Shown: positions 38,914 through 45,980 of the stretch, piece by piece
Position numbering within the stretch: the first letter of the stretch is position 1
How the letters are laid out: every line of letters starts with the position of its first letter
Source of the DNA: an uncultured Prochlorococcus sp.
GTDB lineage: Bacteria > Cyanobacteriota > Cyanobacteriia > PCC-6307 > Cyanobiaceae
Direction of reading: 5' to 3'
NCBI GenBank assembly: GCA_902564235.1
Contig: CACFAG010000002.1
Location: forward strand, 1 to 64,000
DNA: 64,000 nt
The notes under the pieces: model-generated
The model's database searches: none
What the model was told of the DNA's origin: nothing
Seen by the model: only the letters and a program-made list of their open reading frames with translations
Translations under genes and position numbers: made by a program

Positions 38914-38970
38914 ATTAAATATTAGTTAATTAAACTGCTATAGTTAAGCTTATGATTTAAATATAGAGAT

Positions 38971-39066
38971 ATGAATAATTTATCTTCATTAACTGTTATA
39001 TTGATAATTACTTTTATTTTAAGTCTGTATTTTTTGTTTAGGGTTACTTCGAATACAAAGAATTAG
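38971..39066 (+). CDS. Possible one-helix membrane peptide, 31 aa
   Basis: ATG at 38971, TAG at 39064-39066. The product is almost entirely one hydrophobic helix (LTVILIITFILSLYFLF) with a short polar tail RVTSNTKN. An AGAG lies 5-9 nt before the ATG. Such micro-membrane proteins are common in picocyanobacteria (compare petN and its partner), but this one is unrecognised. Confidence 0.45.
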   Translation: MNNLSSLTVILIITFILSLYFLFRVTSNTKN

Positions 39067-39086
39067 AAAATATTTTCACATCATAT

Positions 39087-39269
39087 TTAGATGATGGGAT
39101 CATCTCTTAGGAGTAAAACTGTATGCTTATTTAAACCATCATTAATCCATTCCTTATATTCTTCTAAAACGCACTTTTTATCAGAATGATCCAATAGATT
39201 TATTCTTTTTTTTGCATTATCTAAAGCTAATTTAATACAGGATTTATAATTATCTGAATTTTCTTGCAT
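39087..39269 (-). CDS. Hypothetical protein, 60 aa
   Basis: Charged, helical product with two cysteines (YKSCIKLALDNAKKRINLL, KKCVLEEYKEWIND), ending in LLLRDDPII. It has no signal or membrane segment. The amphipathic pattern supports coding, but I do not recognise the family. Confidence 0.55.
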   Translation of the reverse strand: MQENSDNYKSCIKLALDNAKKRINLLDHSDKKCVLEEYKEWINDGLNKHTVLLLRDDPII

Positions 39270-39378
39270 TAGTTTTTAATTAAATATTAGTAAAAAAAAT
39301 AACTTTTACTGTATTGAAAATTACAATAATAAGCGTTGATTTGATAAGAGTATCAATCAATACGGAAGAACTTTTGTT

Positions 39379-39606
39379 ATGTTTGTGATAATATTCTTTT
39401 CACTAAATCTTATGTCATACGAAGCAGGAAGTAAAGAATGTAGACATTTAATTGAAGCCAAAGAAAGCCTTCTATTAGCATTAGATGCGTTAAGCAATAT
39501 AAAATCAACCGATCTAATACAAATCCAAATTAAAGAAATTTACAACAAATTAGAACTTATGCACGATAATAGAAAAAAAATAGAATCTACTACAAATTAT
39601 ATTTAA
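39379..39606 (+). CDS. Small secreted or anchored helical protein, 75 aa
   Basis: Starts with a short hydrophobic segment (FVIIFFSLNLMSYEAGS), a plausible signal peptide. A helical region follows with regular Leu/Ile spacing (AKESLLLALDALSNIKS; IQIQIKEIYNKLELMHDNRK). Unrecognised. No close same-strand partner. Confidence 0.55.
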   Translation: MFVIIFFSLNLMSYEAGSKECRHLIEAKESLLLALDALSNIKSTDLIQIQIKEIYNKLELMHDNRKKIESTTNYI

Positions 39607-39629
39607 TATATACTTATTAACCAGAAGTT

Positions 39630-39827
39630 TCAAAATTGGCTTTTTATCTTCTTTACTCTTTTTTCTGACAATAAATCCAACAATGCATCAAGTTGTGCAT
39701 GCACTTCCTTTGCTTCATTAAGTTCTGGCAACAAATCTTCTTTAATAAGTGTCTGATGCATCTCTCTAAGCTCTAACCTTATATATCTAAGGTGAGAACA
39801 TACTTCCTCTCTCTTAATCGCACTCAT
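39630..39827 (-). CDS. Hypothetical helical protein, 65 aa
   Basis: Clean amphipathic helix pattern (REEVCSHLRYIRLELREMHQ, then LNEAKEVHAQLDALLDLLSE) and a basic tail (KRVKKIKSQF). The balanced Glu/Leu/Arg content is unlike surrounding non-coding DNA and supports a real gene. Unrecognised. It is convergent with the preceding gene. Confidence 0.62.
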   Translation of the reverse strand: MSAIKREEVCSHLRYIRLELREMHQTLIKEDLLPELNEAKEVHAQLDALLDLLSEKRVKKIKSQF

Positions 39828-39963
39828 ATTTATTTTATAGTTATTAGATTATACATCACTGTCTTTTTTGATTAGCATATTAATTTTGTTAAATTAAAAA
39901 ATTATTTAAAACTCAATAACACATTAAAATCTTTTAAAGTTGAGCTTCAGTAACATATCCATC

Positions 39964-40125
39964 ATGAAGAAGAAAAAATCAAAAAAAAAACAAACTAATC
40001 CAAATTCAACAGATCAGAAATCAGGTCAAACAAAAAATTCTGCAAAATTAGTTCTTTTTGTATTTGGGATAGGTCCAATTATTGGGATAATAATATTTTT
40101 ATATAGTAAAGGATTTTTTAATTGA
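39964..40125 (+). CDS. Small tail-anchored membrane protein, 53 aa
   Basis: ATG at 39964 is the preferred start; a TTG at 39940 would add eight residues. A very basic start (MKKKKSKKKQTNPNSTDQKS) is followed by a C-terminal hydrophobic helix (LVLFVFGIGPIIGIIIFLYS). This charge pattern fits a membrane peptide with a cytoplasmic N-terminus. Unrecognised. Confidence 0.6.
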   Translation: MKKKKSKKKQTNPNSTDQKSGQTKNSAKLVLFVFGIGPIIGIIIFLYSKGFFN

Positions 40126-40194
40126 CCAACTATGTAAAGCTTAAGTAAAGAAGATTAAATTTAAATAATTAATTTCAATAAAACTTATAAATAA

Positions 40195-40398
40195 TTATTG
40201 AAATTTTCTTAATGAAAATATCCTAAATTCTACCATTTTCCTAGCATTTTCTGGATTAGAGATTAAAAAAGGGTGATCTGATAAAAGTGCAAATACCTTA
40301 TCTATCTTTAATCGTAAATCATTACATTCTATTTTTTCCCATTCCTCGTCAAATGACATTGCAAAGCTATCAGCATTGTCATATAGTTTACTTTTCAT
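40195..40398 (-). CDS. Hypothetical protein, 67 aa
   Basis: Soluble product with balanced composition (YDNADSFAMSFDEEWEKIEC, then LRLKIDKVFALLSDHPFLIS and ARKMVEFRIFSLRKF). Predicted mostly helical. Unrecognised. The 226 nt between it and the next gene hold no further convincing frame. Confidence 0.58.
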   Translation of the reverse strand: MKSKLYDNADSFAMSFDEEWEKIECNDLRLKIDKVFALLSDHPFLISNPENARKMVEFRIFSLRKFQ

Positions 40399-40624
40399 AA
40401 TATTTTGAATTTAAATTAAAAATTTCATAAATCCGACCCAATCTGAAAGAGTAAGATAGAAGAAGCATATAAAACTATCCTCAAGACTATTTGAGAAATA
40501 ACTTTCTATAACTTTTCTTTAAAATTATACTTTAGTTTCATTATATAAATCACAGATAGTACTATTGATCAAAATCTTATTTAATTTGACAGAAGTGTTA
40601 CAATAACGACATATGTAAAATTTC

Positions 40625-40993
40625 ATGGAAAATAAAGTTAAAAGAATAGGATATCTTCCTAGAAAAAGAGTACTTGAAATTATTGATGAAATATCCAAGA
40701 GCGAATCTATAAGTCGATCTAAAGTAGTTGGAATATTAGTTGAGGAGGCATTAGATGCCAGAGGAATTGCGAATTTTGGATATAGCAATATTACTAAGTC
40801 AAAGATATACAAGTCGGATAATTATAAAGATCTCCAAAATGAGAATGTCCACTTAAAAGATGCGGAAGATGAATTTGTTGACGATAGTGGTTACACAGTA
40901 TCTTCACACAAAACGTTAGATCGCTCAATATCTTCTGCTGATATTGAATTAGCAAATAAAATTAATATTCTTAAGGAATCTGGATTAATTTGA
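40625..40993 (+). CDS. Hypothetical protein with a ribbon-helix-helix-like N-terminus, 122 aa
   Basis: The first 50 residues (RIGYLPRKRVLEIIDEISKS and SISRSKVVGILVEEALDARG) have the strand-helix-helix layout of RHH DNA-binding proteins, with the VLEII...SISRSKVVGILVEEAL spacing expected of that fold. The C-terminal 70 residues are polar and acidic and look flexible. If this is an RHH protein it is a candidate regulator of the small-gene region. Moderate inference; no family name assigned. Confidence 0.68.
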   Translation: MENKVKRIGYLPRKRVLEIIDEISKSESISRSKVVGILVEEALDARGIANFGYSNITKSKIYKSDNYKDLQNENVHLKDAEDEFVDDSGYTVSSHKTLDRSISSADIELANKINILKESGLI

Positions 40994-41123
40994 CTTTCAT
41001 TGAGTAAGTATTTGAGTTTTTTTAGTGCAATAAATTGGATCATTGTTTATTCTTAGTCCAGAAGAATATTCTTTTTACATAATTCGAATATTAAATCCTT
41101 TCTAATATTAATGTTAATTAAAA

Positions 41124-42443
41124 ATGAAAGATATTAAATGTCCGTCATGCGGAAAAACTTTCCGAATTGATCCAAGCAGCTTTGAAGAAATACTTCTTCA
41201 GATAAAAGATGAGGAATTTAATAAACAAATAAAAGAAAGACTTCTTTTGGCTGAAGAAGATAATAAAAAAGCTTTGGAAATTTTAAAGCGGGAATTAAAA
41301 ATAAAGCTAATAGAGCAAAATCGCATTAAAGAGTCTGAGATCCAAGCTCTTGAATCTAAATTAAACATAGCTGAAGAAAAGAAAACAAATGCCCTGAATG
41401 ATTTAAAAAATAAAGCAGCAAACAAAATTAATTCTCTGAATAATGAATTAATTAAGTTAAAGGATGAAATCAAAAACCAGTCTTTAATTTCTGAATTGTC
41501 TTTAAAAAACAAAGTAAGTGAATCTGTTACTAATTTAGAAAAAGAGAACTCTTCACTAAGAAATTCTATTGAAAAGATGAGGCTTGAATATTCCATTAAT
41601 GAAAAATTAATTGAAGAAAAGTTTAAAAGCAAAATTAGTGAAAGGGATCTGACTATTCAGGAATTAAGAGAAATGAAATCAAGATTATCTACAAAGATGG
41701 TAGGGGAAACCTTAGAAATCCATTGCGAAAACCAATTTAATCTGAATCGTGCCTCTGCATTTAAAAACTCATATTTCGAAAAGGATAATGATGCAACTTC
41801 TGGCAGTAAAGGGGACTATATATTTAGAGAATATGATGAAAATAAAACTGAAGTAGTTTCCATAATGTTTGAGATGAAGAACGAAAGTTTAAATGGAACT
41901 TATAAAAGAAAAAACGAAGATTTTTTAAAAGAATTAGATAAAGATAGAAGACAAAAATCTTGTGAGTACGCAGTACTCGTTTCTCTATTAGAACCAGATA
42001 GTGAACTATATAATGCAGGCATAGTAGATGTATCTCATAGATTTCCAAAGATGTATGTTATAAGACCTCAATTTTTCTTGCCGATTATTTCTCTTTTAAG
42101 AAATGCATCTATGGAAACCTTAAGATACAAATCACAAATTGATTTAATGAAGCGTGAGAATTACGATATAACTAATTTTGAAAGTACTCTTGAGCAATTC
42201 AAAAATGCCGTTGGTAAAAATGTTTCACTAGCCCAAGATAGATTTAATGATGCAATTTCAGAAATAGATAAATCCATAACACATTTACAAAAAACTAAAG
42301 AGGCTTTAATTCTCTCGAAAAAACATCTATTGTCCGCAGACAGTAAGTCTCAAGATTTAACAGTAAAGAGATTAACTAGAAATAACCCAACAATGAAAAA
42401 AAAGTTTAATGATTTAAATAATATTGAAGATGAAGTAGCCTAA
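41124..42443 (+). CDS. DUF2130 coiled-coil protein with a nuclease-like domain
   Basis: 439-aa protein. Residues 5-12 hold a zinc-ribbon-like half site (CPSCGKTF). Residues about 25-190 are a long coiled coil rich in Glu/Lys/Leu. The C-terminal DUF2130 domain begins at MVGETLEIHCENQFN and contains GSKGDYIFRE followed by EVVSIMFEMKNE. That Asp/Glu-x-Lys layout resembles the PD-(D/E)xK nuclease fold. Function of DUF2130 is not established; links to DNA or RNA processing are inferred. It sits upstream of a free IF2-N-like gene and the repair operon on the same strand. Confidence 0.85.
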   Translation: MKDIKCPSCGKTFRIDPSSFEEILLQIKDEEFNKQIKERLLLAEEDNKKALEILKRELKIKLIEQNRIKESEIQALESKLNIAEEKKTNALNDLKNKAANKINSLNNELIKLKDEIKNQSLISELSLKNKVSESVTNLEKENSSLRNSIEKMRLEYSINEKLIEEKFKSKISERDLTIQELREMKSRLSTKMVGETLEIHCENQFNLNRASAFKNSYFEKDNDATSGSKGDYIFREYDENKTEVVSIMFEMKNESLNGTYKRKNEDFLKELDKDRRQKSCEYAVLVSLLEPDSELYNAGIVDVSHRFPKMYVIRPQFFLPIISLLRNASMETLRYKSQIDLMKRENYDITNFESTLEQFKNAVGKNVSLAQDRFNDAISEIDKSITHLQKTKEALILSKKHLLSADSKSQDLTVKRLTRNNPTMKKKFNDLNNIEDEVA

Positions 42444-42538
42444 TGAAAAAGAATTTTTGTAATTAATAATAATTAAAAATATATTTAATTACTAACTTAT
42501 AAATATAATATAAATAATAAATTACATAGTAAAAAATA

Positions 42539-42820
42539 ATGTCTAACAACACTCCTATTTTCAGTATTGCAAAAGATCTTAATGTCGAAAGTAATAGAAT
42601 ATTATTAGCCTGCAAGAAACTTGGAATAAATGCAAAAGGTGCAACAAAAAGATTAAATAAAGAAGAATTAGAAAAAATTAAAAGTTATTTTGAAACGGGC
42701 AAAAATGTGACAGATGAAGTGATCAATTTAAATAAAGTTAAAACTAAAAGTAGTTCTAAAAAAATTGTAGAAAAGGTAAAGATAAAATATTTTGCTAACA
42801 GACTTATTCGTAAATCTTAA
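42539..42820 (+). CDS. Stand-alone IF2-N-like domain protein, 93 aa
   Basis: The N-terminal 50 residues (IFSIAKDLNVESNRILLACK, then LGINAKGATKRLNKEELEKI) match the IF2_N fold found as repeats at the N-terminus of translation initiation factor 2. The C-terminal 40 residues are Lys-rich. There is no GTPase domain in frame or nearby, so this is a free domain, not an infB fragment left by a frameshift. Possible roles include RNA or ribosome binding; not established. Confidence 0.68.
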   Translation: MSNNTPIFSIAKDLNVESNRILLACKKLGINAKGATKRLNKEELEKIKSYFETGKNVTDEVINLNKVKTKSSSKKIVEKVKIKYFANRLIRKS

Positions 42821-42904
42821 ATAAAAATAATTTTTTTTAATTACTTAAAGGAATAAGCCACAGAAGAAAAAAATAATAATTTATCATAAGTAAAAATACT
42901 TAAA

Positions 42905-43318
42905 ATGAGCATAAGCAAAATTTTAAATTCTCTTGAAAAATCTTGGGAAAGAGATGATATTCTCTTAAATATAAAGAAGGGGTTAGGGACAGATGAGATA
43001 GTTAATGAATTCCTTATAAAAAACGAAAGACAAATTAAAGAATTAAATTCTTTATTAGGACCAGAAGATATTGAATTATTAAATCAAGTAGAACAACTCT
43101 CAACTTGCGAGTCTAAATTAATAAATGAGATTAAAAATTTAAATTACTTAGAAAATAATGAAAATCATCTCATTATGAATAAAAAAAAGATTGTGCCATC
43201 CAATAGAGTTTCTTTCAACAAAATTAGTTCATTCATGATTAATTGGAGTAACAAATTTGTAGTTATTGCTTTACTAACAATTTCAGCCATAGCTTTATCA
43301 AAACAAGCGATGGCATAA
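42905..43318 (+). CDS. Hypothetical protein with a C-terminal membrane helix, 137 aa
   Basis: N-terminal helical domain of about 70 residues (ISKILNSLEKSWERDDILLN; LGPEDIELLNQVEQLSTCES), a polar linker and a C-terminal hydrophobic helix (FVVIALLTISAIALSKQAMA) that could anchor it in the membrane. Unrecognised. It ends 36 nt before the repair operon and may share its transcript. Confidence 0.68.
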   Translation: MSISKILNSLEKSWERDDILLNIKKGLGTDEIVNEFLIKNERQIKELNSLLGPEDIELLNQVEQLSTCESKLINEIKNLNYLENNENHLIMNKKKIVPSNRVSFNKISSFMINWSNKFVVIALLTISAIALSKQAMA

Positions 43319-43353
43319 TTAGCTAAATTAACTTCATTGTAAGAAATGTAGTT

Positions 43354-44337
43354 TTGAGAACTAAACAAGAGTATTTAATTAGATATAAAGATGGAAATCT
43401 TTATTGTGAACTTGCTGATATTTGGATTGATCCAAGCAAGCCAGTAAAAAAGGCATTAATAACTCATGCTCATTTTGATCACTTTACATTTGGCTGTGAA
43501 GAATACATTTCTACTAGGGAAACTGCGATACTTCTTAAAGAAAGAGTTGGAGATAATATCAAAATTAAGACTTTTGAATATGGAGAAGAATTTAAGATAA
43601 ATGGAATTAATATTTCTTTTCATCCATCCGGTCACATCCTTGGATCAAGTCAAATAAGGTTTATTTTTGCTGAAGAAAAATGGCTAATTTCGGGTGACTT
43701 TAAGCTTCAAAAAGATCTGACTTGCAAACAATATGAAATAGTAAAAACTGATTATTTAATAAGCGAATGTACTTTTGGTTTGCCAATATTTAAGTGGGAT
43801 GAATCAAACAAAATAGCAAATGATATTTCAAAATGGATAACTAATTCACCAGAAAAAACTTCTTTACTTTTCTGCTATTCACTTGGAAAAGCTCAGAGAT
43901 TGTTAAACGAAATTAGTCAAACAAATTTTAAAGGCAATATTTATTCCCATGGCAGTATTCACAAAATGAACAATAGTTATAGGGAACTTGGAATTGATAT
44001 TAAAGATACTATAAAAATTGAAAATAAAAAAATAGATGAACATAAAGGAAGTCTAATATTATTACCGCCATCTTTAAGTAAGGGTTCTTATTTAAAAAAT
44101 TTCAAAAACATTCAAACAGCTTTCGCGAGTGGATGGATGTCAATAAGAGCTCTAAGAAAAAGATCAGGATATGATAAAGGATTCGCAATCTCTGATCATG
44201 CGGATTGGGATGGAATTCTGGAAGTAGTAAAAAAGTCTGAAGCAAAAAATGTATTTTTTCATCATGGAGATAGTGAAGCCTTAAGTAAATATTTAGTTGA
44301 AAAGGAATCAATAAATGTCCTTTTATTCGGTAAATAA
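43354..44337 (+). CDS. Ligase-associated beta-CASP-type metallo-beta-lactamase exonuclease
   Basis: Metallo-beta-lactamase fold nuclease of the ligase-associated exonuclease (mRNA 3'-end-processing-factor-like) family. Metal-binding motifs are complete: THAHFDHFTFG, HPSGHILGSSQIRF, ISGDFKLQKD and SDHADWDG. An upstream in-frame ATG (43345) is followed at once by a stop, so TTG at 43354 is the likely start. It ends 2 nt before the ligase ATG. In Pseudomonas putida the homologous Exo acts in a four-enzyme DNA-repair cluster with MPE, ligase and Lhr. Confidence 0.9.
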   Translation: MRTKQEYLIRYKDGNLYCELADIWIDPSKPVKKALITHAHFDHFTFGCEEYISTRETAILLKERVGDNIKIKTFEYGEEFKINGINISFHPSGHILGSSQIRFIFAEEKWLISGDFKLQKDLTCKQYEIVKTDYLISECTFGLPIFKWDESNKIANDISKWITNSPEKTSLLFCYSLGKAQRLLNEISQTNFKGNIYSHGSIHKMNNSYRELGIDIKDTIKIENKKIDEHKGSLILLPPSLSKGSYLKNFKNIQTAFASGWMSIRALRKRSGYDKGFAISDHADWDGILEVVKKSEAKNVFFHHGDSEALSKYLVEKESINVLLFGK

Positions 44338-44339
44338 AT

Positions 44340-45980
44340 ATGAGCTTAAAAAAGTTTTCAGAATTATTTAGCGATCTAGATTCAATTAATAGTACAAACA
44401 ATAAAGTTGAAGTTTTAAAGAATTATTTTTTATCTAATGATCCAATAGATAATTCATGGGCAATATATTTACTAACTGGAAAAAGTAATAAGAGATTTAT
44501 TAATGGAAGATATTTAAAAAATCTTTTTTCTCAAATATATGAATATCCTCAATGGTTAATTGATACATGTTATTTAAAAGTTGGTGATTCTGCTGAGGTT
44601 ATAACGTTATTACTTAAAAATAAAACTAATTCTAGAAAAAAGAAATTATCAAATATAAGTCTCAATGAATTACTAAGCGACACAATACCTGCATTATCAA
44701 AACTTAATGAGGAGGAGAAATATTTAGAAATTAAAAATCTTTGGGAAACATTACCTGAAGATAACCATCTAATTTTTAATAAAATTCTTACAGGAACTTT
44801 TAGAGTAGGAGTCTCTATTGGATTAATTACAAAATCAATATCAAAACTAATTAATATTGAGGAAGAGATTATTTCTCATAGGTTGATGGGTGATTTTAAA
44901 CCTTCAAGTGATTCATATGAATTTTTAATTAACAAGAATATCAATCTTCAAGAGTTAAATTCCAAACCATTTCCATTTCTTCTAGCAAATACTATTGAAG
45001 ATAAAATCTTCAAAAATTCAATAAATGATTTTCAATTTGAATGGAAATACGACGGTATAAGGATGCAATTAATCAAAAGATCAGGCAACGTTTCGTTATG
45101 GACAAGAGGGCAAGAATTAGTAAATGAGTCTTTCCCAGAATTAGTAGAGAAAATGTCACAAATAAAAGATGATTTTGTTCTTGATGGAGAATTATTAGTT
45201 TGGAATTTTAAAGAACAAATTGCCTTTGATTTTTCTTTACTTCAAAAAAGAATAAATAGAAAGTCTCCTACTAGATCAATCCAAATAAAATATCCAATTA
45301 TTTTTATTGCTTATGATCTTTTAGAGATTAATGGGAGAGATATAAGAGAAATTAAATTAGAAAATAGAAGAATTGAGTTAGAAAAATATTTTTCAACATG
45401 GCAAATTAAAACTGAGAATAATATCTCTGATATTTTCAAAATATGTGATTTAATCTTTCCTAAAGATTGGCCTGATGCTTTAACTTATAAAGAAAAATCT
45501 CGAGAAAATAATACTGAAGGATTAATAATTAAGAAAAAGACTTCTATATACTCATCTGGTAGAAAGAAAGGTATTTGGTGGAAATATAAAGTTGATCCTA
45601 TGCAACTGGATGCTGTTCTAATTTACGCTAAGGGCGGTAGCGGCAGAAGAGCTGGTTTGTATACAGATTACAGTTTTGCATTATGGAAAGACAAAGAATT
45701 AATTAAATTTGCAAGTGCATATTCTGGTTTGACGAATATTGAGATTAAAGAGCTAGATAAATGGATAAGAAAAAATACAATAGAAAAATTTGGTCCTGTT
45801 CGATCGTTAAAACCAGAAATGGTATTCGAAATATCTTTTGAGAAAATACAAATTTCTAAACGTCATAAGTCAGGCATAGCAGTACGATTTCCAAGAATAA
45901 CAAAATGGAGAAAAGATAAAAAAATTAATGATGCAGATAGCCTTGAGAATGCTTATGAACTAATGAAAAAAATATCATGA
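44340..45980 (+). CDS. ATP-dependent DNA ligase (ligase-associated repair operon)
   Basis: 546-aa ATP-dependent ligase. An N-terminal DNA-binding domain (residues 1 to about 200) precedes the nucleotidyltransferase domain with the lysine that becomes adenylated, Lys236 in FEWKYDGIRMQ. Motifs LWTRGQELV, FVLDGELLVWN, EGLIIKKKTSIYSSGRKKGIWWKYK and the C-terminal OB fold with FEISFEKIQISKRHKSGIAVRFPR follow. It overlaps the Lhr start by 4 nt (ATGA). The housekeeping NAD-dependent LigA is not in the window. Confidence 0.95.
   Translation: MSLKKFSELFSDLDSINSTNNKVEVLKNYFLSNDPIDNSWAIYLLTGKSNKRFINGRYLKNLFSQIYEYPQWLIDTCYLKVGDSAEVITLLLKNKTNSRKKKLSNISLNELLSDTIPALSKLNEEEKYLEIKNLWETLPEDNHLIFNKILTGTFRVGVSIGLITKSISKLINIEEEIISHRLMGDFKPSSDSYEFLINKNINLQELNSKPFPFLLANTIEDKIFKNSINDFQFEWKYDGIRMQLIKRSGNVSLWTRGQELVNESFPELVEKMSQIKDDFVLDGELLVWNFKEQIAFDFSLLQKRINRKSPTRSIQIKYPIIFIAYDLLEINGRDIREIKLENRRIELEKYFSTWQIKTENNISDIFKICDLIFPKDWPDALTYKEKSRENNTEGLIIKKKTSIYSSGRKKGIWWKYKVDPMQLDAVLIYAKGGSGRRAGLYTDYSFALWKDKELIKFASAYSGLTNIEIKELDKWIRKNTIEKFGPVRSLKPEMVFEISFEKIQISKRHKSGIAVRFPRITKWRKDKKINDADSLENAYELMKKIS

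Noticed and set aside
40586..40614. TTGACA at 40586-40591 as the -35 box of the gene at 40625
   Set aside because: At 17-nt spacing the -10 position reads ACATAT, a poor match, and would leave almost no leader before the ATG at 40625. Not enough to call a promoter.
41198..41632. 144-residue Ser/Phe/Leu-rich frame antisense to the DUF2130 gene
   Set aside because: It is the mirror of a Lys/Glu-rich coiled coil, which commonly leaves the reverse strand open.
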